A stretch of DNA of 64,000 nt, from contig JAEZKK010000018.1 in assembly GCA_023415495.1 (NCBI GenBank), forward strand, positions 124,001 through 188,000, given 5' to 3'. The notes under the pieces were generated by a model, which made no database searches, was not told where the DNA came from, and saw only the letters and a list, made by a program, of their open reading frames with translations. The translations under genes and the position numbers were made by a program. Shown in pieces: positions 53,362 through 61,798 of the stretch. Numbering within the stretch: the first letter of the stretch is position 1; each line of letters begins with the position of its first letter. The DNA comes from Bacteroidota bacterium (GTDB lineage: Bacteria; Bacteroidota; Bacteroidia; Bacteroidales; P3).

Positions 53362-54876
53362 ATGATTATGAAAACAAGAAACCTTATTTTCCCCAAATTA
53401 GTTATTATTCTGTTTTGTTTATTTGCATTCCAAAAAGGATATTCACAAAATTCAAATCTAATAAATGTAGATCAAAATCTTAAGATATTAGAGATATATG
53501 ATACAAATTATAGTTATGTGAGACCTTATATTTTCAAGGATTATGACAATAAGGATAATATTTGGATACAGAATTACTATAATAATTTGGTTCATCTCTA
53601 TCGAGTTAATGTTGATTTTGATACTTTAGAGTATTTTCAAATTGATAATGAGATTTATATGTGTTTCAAATATGATAATAAGTTATTTACATTGAACCAA
53701 TATGAAAATAATTTAAATTTAGATTCACTATACCTTAGTGTTTATGATTCTGTAACTAATCATCTCTACTCTAAAAAAATAATAGATAATACAGATTCAA
53801 ATAATAGATTTTGGAACGATAATTATCATAATCCATATTGGATTACTCTTACAGATGATAGAAATTTATTGTTTTACCAAATTGATAATTTTTCATTAAG
53901 TGATTCTGTATTTATTGATATTCATCTTTTTGATTTGCTTGGAAATCCTATTAAAAACAATTTAATATCTTTTTCAACTCAAGGAATTTCTGGTTTTTCT
54001 AATTTTAGATTTGTAGAAACTCAAGACAATTATAAAATTTTCTCTCATTTCTTTTTTGAAAATAAAGTTTTAAATTTTGATAAGTCTGACTTAAGCTTAC
54101 AAAGCATAGATATCCTTGATGGTATAGATTTAAGAAATAGTTTAAATGGAGCAAGGAGGGTTAATGATTCAATTGTCGTAAGTTATGGAAATTCAGAAAA
54201 TTCAAATCGTTTAAAAGCTAATATAATTAACTATAAAACTAATAAAGTCAATTCAATATATTTTGGAGACTTCAACCCAGATTCTTTATGGGTGTTTCTT
54301 TATAATCCTATAATTTTCTCTGATTTAATTGATTTCTCAAGAGAGGATTCAATTTACTTTTGTTATAAATCGAGTGAGTTTAATGAAAATGGTGTCCAGT
54401 ATTCTAATCCTGGTAAAGATTTTCTAACCATTGTTAATTTCAATATAAATGGGGACTTAAATTTTACATATAAAATTGATTATGATAGCGTACATTGGAT
54501 TAATGTAACAGGTATTAAAGTTATAGGAGATAATAATCTATTAATTACTGGAATTTTATATGGGAAATCATGGATACTTAAATTCTCTCCAAATGGATTT
54601 GCCAGTTTAACAAACCTTGATACAAACGAAAAAGCATCTATAAAGGTTTATCCTAATCCTTCTAATGATTTTATTAATGTGGATATTGAGGCGGATAGGT
54701 TTTCTTCTTCTGAGATTGAGCTTTTTGATATTCAGGGTAGATTGGTTAAGAAAAGTAAGTTGAATGCTCAAATTGGCAATAGGATAGATGTTTCAAATCT
54801 TAGTTCTGGTGCTTATACTTATAGGGTTGTTATTAATGGGAAAGGAATTAGTGGGAAGGTTATTATTGGGGAGTGA
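53362..54876 (+). CDS. T9SS cargo protein with type A sorting domain
   Basis: 504 residues, signal peptide to about GYSQN (ATG 53362 or 53368). The passenger consists of repeated short beta-strand segments with Asp/Asn-rich turns, which may be a propeller, but I do not recognise the family. The last 80 residues are a sorting domain: IKVYPNPSNDFINVDIEADRFSSSEIELFDIQGRLVKKS, IDVSNLSSGAYTYRVVINGKGISGKVIIGE. The encoding DNA is almost identical to that in the 55.6-kb paralogue although the passengers have drifted. Confidence 0.85.
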   Translation: MIMKTRNLIFPKLVIILFCLFAFQKGYSQNSNLINVDQNLKILEIYDTNYSYVRPYIFKDYDNKDNIWIQNYYNNLVHLYRVNVDFDTLEYFQIDNEIYMCFKYDNKLFTLNQYENNLNLDSLYLSVYDSVTNHLYSKKIIDNTDSNNRFWNDNYHNPYWITLTDDRNLLFYQIDNFSLSDSVFIDIHLFDLLGNPIKNNLISFSTQGISGFSNFRFVETQDNYKIFSHFFFENKVLNFDKSDLSLQSIDILDGIDLRNSLNGARRVNDSIVVSYGNSENSNRLKANIINYKTNKVNSIYFGDFNPDSLWVFLYNPIIFSDLIDFSREDSIYFCYKSSEFNENGVQYSNPGKDFLTIVNFNINGDLNFTYKIDYDSVHWINVTGIKVIGDNNLLITGILYGKSWILKFSPNGFASLTNLDTNEKASIKVYPNPSNDFINVDIEADRFSSSEIELFDIQGRLVKKSKLNAQIGNRIDVSNLSSGAYTYRVVINGKGISGKVIIGE

Positions 54877-54916
54877 TAATTGCTAAATTCTATTCTTTAA
54901 ATTAGGTTTAAAATTT

Positions 54917-54973
54917 TACGCCGAGAAAATAAAAAGATACGCCGAATATTTTTATTTTTTCGGCGTATCTTTT
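54917..54973. repeat. TACGCCGA array E1 and terminator
   Basis: TACGCCGA at 54917 and 54938 (21 bp apart) and its inverse TCGGCGTA at 54960. The last two form a strong stem, AAAAGATACGCCGAA (54932-54946) with TTCGGCGTATCTTTT (54959-54973), then T residues: a good rho-independent terminator for the preceding gene. The array thus includes a terminator in one of its unit pairs. Confidence 0.85.
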
Positions 54974-55046
54974 TTAATAGGTCTGAGGACGTTTTTTGAA
55001 ATGTTTAATAGTTTATCTATAAATAGAAATTTAAATCACAATGAAA

Positions 55047-55140
55047 TAGAATCAAATCCCAGCGAAATAGAATCAAATTACAGAAAACTAACTCTTGATT
55101 CTAAAAAAATGTAATTTGATTCTATTTTCGTAGAATCAAA
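55047..55140. repeat. TAGAATCAAA array E2 (21 bp)
   Basis: TAGAATCAAA at 55047 and 55068 (21 bp apart), its inverse at 55094 (CTTGATTCTA) and 55115 (TTTGATTCTA), again 21 bp apart, then a direct copy at 55131. The same TTTGATTC word flanks array C. It lies in the 771-bp gap between two T9SS cargo genes. Confidence 0.85.
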
Positions 55141-55217
55141 AGCTATTTTTCTTAACACAAAGGTTAATTAAGAATAGGTTAAACCCTCTGAAATACAAGC
55201 CTATATCCACCCTCAAA

Positions 55218-55276
55218 AAGGACTTAGTCCTTTACCCCTAAGGACTAAGTCCTCCGACCCCAAGGACTAAGTCCTT
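55218..55276. repeat. Phased palindrome array E3 (3 x 22 bp)
   Basis: AAGGACTTAGTCCTT (55218-55232), AAGGACTAAGTCCT (55240-55253) and AAGGACTAAGTCCTT (55262-55276) are 22 bp apart. Units 1 and 3 are exact reverse complements. The last unit runs into six T residues and could also terminate transcription. From here to 55450 I see no further feature. Confidence 0.88.
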
Positions 55277-55455
55277 TTTTGTAGTAATTTATAATCGCCC
55301 ATTTCCGTTATTATTACTAACTCTTCTATCCCATTTTCAGCTGTTATTATGTGTATTAAACCCTGTACCCAAAGGACAGCCTTGATTTTTATCAAAGAAA
55401 GCACATAAAATAATCAAGCAAAAACAAGATAAATAATAAATAAAAACAAAAATTG

Positions 55456-55486
55456 TTTGATATTCCAATTTATTTTATTAGATTTG
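55456..55486 (+). promoter_or_regulatory. Promoter of the second 53-57 kb T9SS cargo gene
   Basis: TTTG (55456-55459), 19 bp, TAGATTTG (55479-55486): a consensus Bacteroidota promoter. The leader to the ATG at 55648 is about 155 nt. Confidence 0.75.
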
Positions 55487-55647
55487 CAGCCAGATAATAT
55501 ACGAGAGTAAACTAATATGCTGCTAAGAAAGCAAATAAATACACTACAAAGAAAGATAATCCAATCTTTCCAACAGTATTATTACTATCTGACTTCTTTT
55601 ACACACAGGAATCAAATATAATTAAGTAACAACTAAATAATAATCTA

Positions 55648-57108
55648 ATGAAAAACAAGTATAAATTAATAATCTTAGTAATAAGTATTTTCTTTTCAAA
55701 TCCACTTATATCTCAGATATTTGATACAACATATAAAGATGAAAAGATTAAACTAAAAGGGATATTGCCTGATATTAATTCTTCTAAATCATTTATGAAT
55801 TTAGTTAGAAATCATACAGAAAATAGTATTTATGTCGGTGCTTTAAAAAGAAATTATTATTATATGATGCAAATAAATAAAGATTTGCAATTATTAGATA
55901 CATTATTTGTTAACTCAGTTCAAGATTACCCTTTCTTTTTTGGTCCATATAATAATAAAATAAATGATGTATTTTACGGAATAAGAGTAGGGTATAATTT
56001 CGATTCAGGGAATGATTCTGCATATATGATTTTGTATGATTTAAATGATGGAGTAAAAATTAAAAGAATTCCAGATTCAACAGTTGAAGGGCTTAATTAT
56101 TCTTTACGTTTTACCAAAGAGAATGAATTTGCATTATTATCATTACCTCCATTAAGTGAGGCAGATATTAATCAGAATTTAGACAGATTTAGAATATCGA
56201 TTGTTGATACATTAGGAAATGTTGTAAATTCAAAAGTGCATTATAGACCATTGAAAAGTTATGTATACTCCTTTGAAGAACATGGAGATAAATTTTTGTT
56301 TTCTAAATATTTAAATACATCTTTAGATTTGGCTAATATTTATTATATAGATAAAAACAGTTTAGAGATAATAGATAGTATTCCCAACAGAATGTTTCCA
56401 AATATGAAGTCAATTAATGACTCAATTGTGATTGGACTTACAGGAAGTCAAGATTTATATTTATTTATAACAAATACCAATACAAAAACTATAGACACTA
56501 TCACTTACAATGTTGGAGAAATTTACGAAAGTATATGGCCAATGACTGCAAAATTTGATTATTTAAGGACAGACTCAATCTATTTATGTTATGAAGTGTC
56601 AAGCTATGATGGAAGTGGATTTATAGAAATATTGAATTTTGGTTTAGGAGGGGAGATAAACTTTAAATATAGGTTTGACAATTTTATGTATCAAGCCCCA
56701 AAACAAATAACTGGAGTAAAAGCTACAGACGATGGAGGAGTAATATTTACTGTATACTTACACAATTATTATGATAGAGGTGTAAATTATAGTAGTCAGT
56801 CATGGTTAGTAAAATTTATGCCTAATGGATTATCAGAACTAACTAATATCGAAACAAACGAAAAAGCATCTATAAAGGTTTATCCTAATCCTTCTAAGGA
56901 TTTTATTAATGTGGATATTGAGGCGGATAGGTTTTCTTCTTCTGAGATTGAGCTTTTTGATATTCAGGGTAGATTGGTTAAGAAGAGTAAGTTGAATGCT
57001 CAAATTGGTAATAGGATAGATGTTTCAACGCTTAATCCTGGTACTTATACTTATAGGGTTGTTATTAATGGAAAGGGTATTAGTGGGAAGCTAATTATTG
57101 GGGAGTGA
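55648..57108 (+). CDS. T9SS cargo protein with type A sorting domain (paralogue)
   Basis: 486 residues with signal peptide MKNKYKLIILVISIFFSNPLISQ. The passenger has the same strand-and-turn pattern as the 53.4-kb gene with modest similarity, for example SWILKFSPNGFASLTNLDTNEKAS against SWLVKFMPNGLSELTNIETNEKAS at the domain boundary. From there to the end the two genes are nearly identical, including silent positions. It is expected to be exported by T9SS. Ligand or substrate unknown. Confidence 0.85.
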   Translation: MKNKYKLIILVISIFFSNPLISQIFDTTYKDEKIKLKGILPDINSSKSFMNLVRNHTENSIYVGALKRNYYYMMQINKDLQLLDTLFVNSVQDYPFFFGPYNNKINDVFYGIRVGYNFDSGNDSAYMILYDLNDGVKIKRIPDSTVEGLNYSLRFTKENEFALLSLPPLSEADINQNLDRFRISIVDTLGNVVNSKVHYRPLKSYVYSFEEHGDKFLFSKYLNTSLDLANIYYIDKNSLEIIDSIPNRMFPNMKSINDSIVIGLTGSQDLYLFITNTNTKTIDTITYNVGEIYESIWPMTAKFDYLRTDSIYLCYEVSSYDGSGFIEILNFGLGGEINFKYRFDNFMYQAPKQITGVKATDDGGVIFTVYLHNYYDRGVNYSSQSWLVKFMPNGLSELTNIETNEKASIKVYPNPSKDFINVDIEADRFSSSEIELFDIQGRLVKKSKLNAQIGNRIDVSTLNPGTYTYRVVINGKGISGKLIIGE

Positions 57109-57120
57109 AACCTAATAGAC

Positions 57121-57210
57121 CTTAGTTTTGAATTTAGAAGAAGTTATTTTGCATTTAAAATAACTAAGTCTGCGTTCAAAATAACTAAGCTGAAAAGCAA
57201 AATAATCAGA
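57121..57210. repeat. Phased repeat array G (5 x about 21 bp)
   Basis: AAAATAACTAAG at 57157 and 57178 and AAAATAATCAGA at 57199 are each 21 bp apart. To the left, inverse copies CTTAGTTTTG (57121) and AAGTTATTTTG (57141) continue at about the same spacing. So two inverse units are followed by three direct ones, in the gap before the barrel-protein gene. Confidence 0.75.
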
Positions 57211-57240
57211 AAGCGAATATCATATTTGAATTTATTTGAT

Positions 57241-57248
57241 TAAGTTTG
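57241..57248 (+). promoter_or_regulatory. -7 box for the barrel-protein gene
   Basis: TAAGTTTG matches TAnnTTTG, 25 bp before the ATG at 57274 and directly after array G. Confidence 0.55.
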
Positions 57249-57273
57249 CAGTCTAATATTAAAACTTTTGATT

Positions 57274-57981
57274 ATGAATTTAAAAAGAAATCAAATCAGT
57301 TTTTTCTCAAAGGGATTATTTTTCTTTTTGGTTCTTGGGTTAATTTGTGGATATGCAAAAGCTCAGGGAAGTGATGATAATTCGTTGGTTAAGGAAAGGA
57401 ACTTGAATAATGTTTTAAAACTTAATCTATGCTCTCCAGCTCTTAATTTTACTCAAATCACCTATGAAAGGAATATTTCTGAAAATAGAAATATTGAATT
57501 AGGACTTGGTATTATTGGTTTAGGATATGATTTTCTTTGGGTTGATGCTAAAGGTTTTAATTTAAGAGCAGGATATAAATTTATGCTGAATAAGAATTCA
57601 AGTAATAAATTTAAAGGCTGGTATCTAAAACCTGAAGTGTTTTTTGCAACTTATACTAAGTTGATTGATACAGTCCCTTTCCTAAGTGGGTTAGAATTTG
57701 ATTTCATGAAGAAATCAAGCTCTGAAGATGATAACCCCATCTTTTATAAAAGAATGACTACATTTTCAGCATTAGCAAATATTGGCTATCAATGGGTGTT
57801 TTGGAATAGATTAACCCTTGATGTGAATTTTGGCTTAGGTGTAAATATTTGTAGTCCTGTTACTAACCAAGACGATTTTTTTAATTTTTCTATTGGTTAT
57901 ATGTATGGAGTTTTTACAGATGATAGAAAAGTAATTGCTCCAGCTGCTTCTGGTTCATTGAGAATAGGATTTGTTTTCTAA
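57274..57981 (+). CDS. Outer-membrane beta-barrel protein, unknown function
   Basis: The ATG at 57274 gives 235 residues with signal peptide ending GYAKAQG; an in-frame TTG two codons earlier is not needed. Strands such as NVLKLNLCSPALNFTQITYERNISENRNIELGLGIIGLGY and FNLRAGYKFML, and the end SGSLRIGFVF, fit an 8-strand barrel similar to DUF3575 proteins. No ligand is evident. A terminator follows. Confidence 0.75.
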   Translation: MNLKRNQISFFSKGLFFFLVLGLICGYAKAQGSDDNSLVKERNLNNVLKLNLCSPALNFTQITYERNISENRNIELGLGIIGLGYDFLWVDAKGFNLRAGYKFMLNKNSSNKFKGWYLKPEVFFATYTKLIDTVPFLSGLEFDFMKKSSSEDDNPIFYKRMTTFSALANIGYQWVFWNRLTLDVNFGLGVNICSPVTNQDDFFNFSIGYMYGVFTDDRKVIAPAASGSLRIGFVF

Positions 57982-58007
57982 AATCAAGAATTGCAATAAA
58001 TAATAAA

Positions 58008-58039
58008 AAAAGAGGCTGGTTTGTTTTGCAGCCTCTTTT
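58008..58039. terminator. Bidirectional terminator
   Basis: AAAAGAGGCTG (58008-58018) pairs with CAGCCTCTTTT (58029-58039), between the barrel gene and convergent rubrerythrin. Confidence 0.85.
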
Positions 58040-58063
58040 GGTTTTTTAGTTAGTTTTATTTGA

Positions 58064-58636
58064 TTAGTAGTTTAAACATTCTAATTCAAAATATGCTTTA
58101 GGATGATCGCAGCAAGGACATTTTTCTAATGCTTTAACTCCTTTGTAGTGGAATCCACATTTTCTACATACCCATACTCTTTCTTCAGGGCGAGCAAATA
58201 CTTGATTCTTTTCGATGTTTTCTAATAATTTTCTGTAACGATTTTCATGCTCAACCTCTACCTTTGCAACCATCTTGAAAGAAGTAGCAATTTTTGGGAA
58301 TCCTTCTTCTTCTGCAATGCGTGCAAACTCTGGATATAAATCAGCCCATTCTTCATGCTCTCCTTCAGCTGCTGCTAAAAGGTTTTCTGCTGTAGTAGCA
58401 ATAACTCCTGCTGGATAGGATGCAGTTATCTCAACCATTCCTCCTTCAAGGTGTTTGAAAAATACTTTTGCATGTTGTTCTTCTTGAAGAGCTGTTTCCA
58501 TAAAGAATCCTGCAATTTGTTCAAATCCATCTTTCTTAGCTTGCTTTGCAAAGAAGGTGTAACGATTCTTAGCTTGTGATTCTCCAGCAAATGCTTTTAA
58601 AAGATTTTGTTCTGTTTTTGTTCCTTTAATGCTCAT
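58064..58636 (-). CDS. rbr: Rubrerythrin
   Basis: 190 residues. The diiron four-helix bundle carries the ligands in AFAGESQAKNRYTFFA, EEQHAKVFF and KVEVEHENRYRKLL. The C-terminal rubredoxin-like domain has two Cx2C pairs (VWVCRKCGFHYKG and CPCCDHPKAYFE). It reduces hydrogen peroxide in anaerobes. A TATTTTTG box at 58714-58721 lies 78 bp upstream on the same strand. Confidence 0.97.
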   Translation of the reverse strand: MSIKGTKTEQNLLKAFAGESQAKNRYTFFAKQAKKDGFEQIAGFFMETALQEEQHAKVFFKHLEGGMVEITASYPAGVIATTAENLLAAAEGEHEEWADLYPEFARIAEEEGFPKIATSFKMVAKVEVEHENRYRKLLENIEKNQVFARPEERVWVCRKCGFHYKGVKALEKCPCCDHPKAYFELECLNY

Positions 58637-58713
58637 AATAATTTCTTTTTTTAGGTTTATATATGTATTATTCTTTTTTTATCAAGAACTCTTATCCCTT
58701 GTTTAACTAAAGG

Positions 58714-58721
58714 CAAAAATA
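58714..58721 (-). promoter_or_regulatory. -7 box for rubrerythrin
   Basis: CAAAAATA reads TATTTTTG on the minus strand. The rest of the gap up to 58843 shows no further structure. Confidence 0.5.
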
Positions 58722-58843
58722 CATATATTTAATTGGATTTACAAATAAAATTGATACCATAATGATAATTTTATCGTTATATAATCGTTCTATAAATATA
58801 TGAATGTAAATATCAATAGCATAAAGTAAATAACAAAATAATT

Positions 58844-59326
58844 ATGAGAATTAAGGCTTTATTATTATTAGGGTTTGTACTAATTGGATTAAATGGTTTT
58901 AGTCAAAAGGTTTATAACGAAACCATAGATGCTAAACAAGAATTAGATAAAGCAATACTTAGGGCTGAAAAAGAAAATAAGCACGTATTGGCAATAGTTG
59001 GAGGGAATTGGTGTAAGTGGTGCTTAATGTTCGATGAGTTTACTAAAACAAACGAAGCAGTTAAGCAAGCACTTGAGAAAGATTATATTATAGTAAAGGT
59101 TAATTGGTCAAAGGATAATAAAAATCCTGAAGCGATGAAGGCTTTAGATAATCCTAAGAGATTTGGCTTTCCTGTTTTTGTTGTGCTTGACCAAAAAGGG
59201 AAGAGACTCCATACTCAAAACTCTGCGTATTTAGAGAAAGGAGAGGGATATAACGAAAAAGAAGTAATTAATTTCTTAAACCACTGGAATTTCCAAGCAA
59301 TAGAGAAATCAAAAACAGATTACTAA
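58844..59326 (+). CDS. Exported thioredoxin-like protein
   Basis: 160 residues with signal peptide MRIKALLLLGFVLIGLNGFSQ. The thioredoxin active site is GGNWCKWCLMFDEF (CKWC), followed by VKVNWSKDNKNPEAM and the cis-proline region RFGFPVFVVLDQKGK. It is probably a periplasmic thiol-disulfide enzyme of the DsbD-gamma/thioredoxin_7 type. It ends 1 bp before the stop of the convergent radical SAM gene, whose neighbours are Cys-rich exported proteins; a functional link is only suggested. Confidence 0.88.
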   Translation: MRIKALLLLGFVLIGLNGFSQKVYNETIDAKQELDKAILRAEKENKHVLAIVGGNWCKWCLMFDEFTKTNEAVKQALEKDYIIVKVNWSKDNKNPEAMKALDNPKRFGFPVFVVLDQKGKRLHTQNSAYLEKGEGYNEKEVINFLNHWNFQAIEKSKTDY

Positions 59327-59327
59327 A

Positions 59328-60356
59328 TTACATCAAACAAGGGTCCTTTGCTTTTAGGTCTCCGTATACTATCGATGCTGTTTCTCTGCAACCACAATCG
59401 CAGTAGTTTACATCTTTGCACATAATACAATCGTGAGGTATATAGGCTCTCGTGTTAAACTTTTGCCAATAATCAGTGTCTGTTATAATCTCCTTATCAA
59501 ATATATAACCTACCTTATGAGGAGAATGGTTACAAGCTCTAACAAATCCGCTTGGGTCTATTACAAAGAAATCCTTAGCTGCAGAACAAAGGCTTCCTAT
59601 TCTTAGTTGTTTGTATTTCTCTCTATCCTTAATAATACATAAAGGGTATTCAGTACCAACAGAGCCAATACGTTTGGAAAGGGCTAATACGTTTTCGGCT
59701 GTTTCAAGCATACCATTTAACTGCTCAGTATTTAAAGAAAGTTCTTTCTTATAAGTTAATCCTCTTCCTCCCAAAAGGAAACGATTTAATAATAATGTAT
59801 CTGCTCCAGCAATTAGCCCATTAGCTATTGTTTCATATAGTTCATAATAGTTTATATCAGTAACAGTAATATTAACCGTTGTTTCAATTCCAATCTCCTT
59901 AGCTCTTTGGAACCAATACAAAACTCCCGCAGCATTATCAACTCCCGTATGTTTTTCAAAAGTATCCAACCCTGGAAGACTCATACTTAAATGAATATTA
60001 TATTTCTTAAAGGCTTGTAAGAATTCTTCATTCATCAGTAGTCCATTAGAGATAAGAACAATAGGATTGTTTACATTAAATACATTCCTTTCTCTTATAT
60101 AAGCTAACAAATCTAATAAGCAATCTTTTAGCAAGGCTTCTCCTCCAGAAATAGAAACGTTCTCAACTCCCAATTTATGAAGAATATCCAAAGTCCTTTT
60201 CCATTCTTCAAAGTCCATTTCCCCACCTTTATCATACTTCGGAGCATCTTCTTCTGTTGCTTCCCAAGGACAAGAGCAAAACAAACACCTATGATTACAT
60301 CTATAAGTCAATTCCAAAACAACCGATTTAGGTATAAATACTTTATCTTCTTTCAT
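59328..60356 (-). CDS. Radical SAM/SPASM-type enzyme, probable peptide or protein modifier
   Basis: 342 residues. The N-terminal TIM-barrel motif is LTYRCNHRCLFCSC (Cx3Cx2C plus an extra Cys), followed by ENVSISGGEAL. The C-terminal Cys-rich region (LCSAAKDFFVIDPSGFVRACNHS, CIMCKDVNYCDCGC, DPCLM) matches the SPASM type that holds auxiliary Fe-S clusters in peptide-modifying enzymes. It overlaps a 28-codon ORF by 14 bp and follows three exported Cys-rich paralogues in one operon, the usual setting for a maturase and its substrates. The chemistry and target are inferred; named RiPP families such as ACGX or CXXX systems are possible relatives that I cannot confirm. Confidence 0.88.
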   Translation of the reverse strand: MKEDKVFIPKSVVLELTYRCNHRCLFCSCPWEATEEDAPKYDKGGEMDFEEWKRTLDILHKLGVENVSISGGEALLKDCLLDLLAYIRERNVFNVNNPIVLISNGLLMNEEFLQAFKKYNIHLSMSLPGLDTFEKHTGVDNAAGVLYWFQRAKEIGIETTVNITVTDINYYELYETIANGLIAGADTLLLNRFLLGGRGLTYKKELSLNTEQLNGMLETAENVLALSKRIGSVGTEYPLCIIKDREKYKQLRIGSLCSAAKDFFVIDPSGFVRACNHSPHKVGYIFDKEIITDTDYWQKFNTRAYIPHDCIMCKDVNYCDCGCRETASIVYGDLKAKDPCLM

Positions 60357-60429
60357 TATACTTTTTTACTTGTTCGGTTACTTGTTCGGTTACTTGTTCG
60401 GTTATTTGTTCTATAATATTCTTTTTCAT
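60343..60429 (-). CDS. 28-codon micro-ORF with TEQV repeats (possible precursor peptide)
   Basis: The ATG at 60429-60427 overlaps the TGA of the third paralogue (ATGA) and the TAA at 60343-60345 lies 14 bp inside the radical SAM gene. The peptide begins MKKNIIEQ, contains three perfect TEQV tetrapeptides after an ITEQ-like start, and ends KKYNERR. The repeat comes from a 12-bp DNA unit (ACTTGTTCGGTT on the plus strand) at 60368, 60380 and 60392. Its first four codons match the third paralogue's start, so it may instead be a remnant of tandem duplication. Translation is plausible but unproven. Confidence 0.45.
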   Translation of the reverse strand: MKKNIIEQITEQVTEQVTEQVKKYNERR

Positions 60430-61166
60430 TTCTTTTTGGTTTTAGGTTCTGGTGCTATTAAATCAGCACCAAGTCCTGTCATTTTCTTTATTACATCTAT
60501 TTCCATATGTAAAGGAAGTTCACCTGCCCTTCCTGCATTATATTTATCATTGTCATTTAGGAATTCCCAAAGTATTAAATAATCAAATTCAAAATTTGAC
60601 TTGACAACATGATATTTAGAATTTTTCGAAAAACGTATCTTAAAAATAAGTACAGGATATTCAATTCTATCATTTTTCCTAAATTCAAATTTTGTTTTAT
60701 CTGGTGATTGAGTAACTACTATCGAATTTTCATTTGCTTTTTTGTCACGACAATGTTCACAAAACTCACTTTCATCAAGTATAACATCATAACCTAATTG
60801 TTTTATCTTTTGTGAAATAGCTCTGATAGATTCTATTTGATCTTTATCAACAGTAAAATTCAAAGTTGTCTTTTTACATATAGGACAAATATAAGGTTTA
60901 TCATAAGAAGTGATAGGTATATAACACATTGCTCCACCTCTTAATTCTCCTTTGTACTCTGTTTCTGCCAATCCTCTTAACCTTATTTCAAGTTCAATGC
61001 TATCTTTTTTAATAATAGGGAACTTCTTTTCAAGTTGGTTTTCCTTGTTGGGATTATTAGATAATTCCAAAGAATCTTTCTCCACTTGAGCATCACAATT
61101 GGTAGAGCCTATTACTGCACTGCCAATTAATATTGCCGTTGAAAGTTTTGTTTTATTCTTTTTCAT
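60426..61166 (-). CDS. Exported Cys-rich paralogue 3 of the radical SAM operon
   Basis: 246 residues. N-terminal signal KLSTAILIGSAVIGSTNCDAQ; the Cys lacks a standard lipobox (STNC), so lipidation is uncertain. Two Cx2C pairs, CPIC (near residue 94) and CEHC (near residue 136), would suit a zinc ribbon or modification sites, and a further conserved Cys is in GGAMCY. The C-terminal block VLIFKIRFSKNSKYHVVKSNFEFDYLILWEFL and LHMEIDVIKKMTGLG is shared by all three copies. A spacer between the Cys pairs and the core (NENSIVVTQSPDKTK) is unique here. The start overlaps the previous stop by 4 bp. Confidence 0.75.
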   Translation of the reverse strand: MKKNKTKLSTAILIGSAVIGSTNCDAQVEKDSLELSNNPNKENQLEKKFPIIKKDSIELEIRLRGLAETEYKGELRGGAMCYIPITSYDKPYICPICKKTTLNFTVDKDQIESIRAISQKIKQLGYDVILDESEFCEHCRDKKANENSIVVTQSPDKTKFEFRKNDRIEYPVLIFKIRFSKNSKYHVVKSNFEFDYLILWEFLNDNDKYNAGRAGELPLHMEIDVIKKMTGLGADLIAPEPKTKKK

Positions 61167-61798
61167 TTCTTTTTGGTTTTAGGTTTTGAAGTTATTATTT
61201 CAGAACCAAGTCCAGTCATCTTTTTAATAACATCTATTTCTAAATTAAGAGGTTTTTCTCCACCTCTTCCTGAATCATACTTATCTTTACCTTTCAAAAA
61301 ATCTAAAAGAATTAAATATTCCTCTACCATATTTGACTTTACAATATGATAATCTGAATTCTTTGAAAAACGTATTTTAAAAATTAGAGAAGGTTCCTTT
61401 AACTTTGTTTTATTACAATGTTCACAAAACTCGCTATCATCTAATATAACATCATATTTTAATGATTTTATCTTATCAAAAGTCTTTTTAATAAGCTTAA
61501 TATGATTTATATCATCAACCCTATAGCGTGTAATATTATTACAAACACTGCAAGTGAAATCTGTTGTATCTCTATTTGCCACAACAGCATAACACATTGC
61601 AGAAACAATATCATCAATACTACTTTTGTGTTCAATGTTTGATAATTGAATCAATCTCTTTTCTAACTCAACACTATCCTTAATGATTTTTGGATTATCC
61701 TTTGAATAATTCTCCACTTGAGCATCACAATTGGTAGAGCCTATTACTGCACTACCAATTAATATTGCTGTTGAAAGTTTTGTATTATTCTTTTTCAT
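61163..61798 (-). CDS. Exported Cys-rich paralogue 2 of the radical SAM operon
   Basis: 211 residues, the shortest of the three because it lacks the Asn/Glu-rich segment after the signal peptide. Same signal KLSTAILIGSAVIGSTNCDAQ, Cx2C pairs CSVC and CEHC, conserved AMCY and the LIFKIRFSKNSDYHIVKSN core. Its start overlaps the end of paralogue 1 by 14 bp and its stop overlaps the start of paralogue 3 by 4 bp, so all are probably made from one transcript. Function unknown. Confidence 0.75.
   Translation of the reverse strand: MKKNNTKLSTAILIGSAVIGSTNCDAQVENYSKDNPKIIKDSVELEKRLIQLSNIEHKSSIDDIVSAMCYAVVANRDTTDFTCSVCNNITRYRVDDINHIKLIKKTFDKIKSLKYDVILDDSEFCEHCNKTKLKEPSLIFKIRFSKNSDYHIVKSNMVEEYLILLDFLKGKDKYDSGRGGEKPLNLEIDVIKKMTGLGSEIITSKPKTKKK

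Noticed and set aside
54932..54973. Treating arrays E1-E3 only as terminators
   Set aside because: One pair in E1 is a genuine terminator, but the extra unit at 54917, the E2 units and the first two E3 units lack T-runs and keep the 21-22 bp period, so termination alone does not explain them.
60177..60582. Plus-strand ORFs with (LVRL)n and similar repeats
   Set aside because: They are shadows of the 12-bp repeat and of the radical SAM and paralogue genes on the minus strand.
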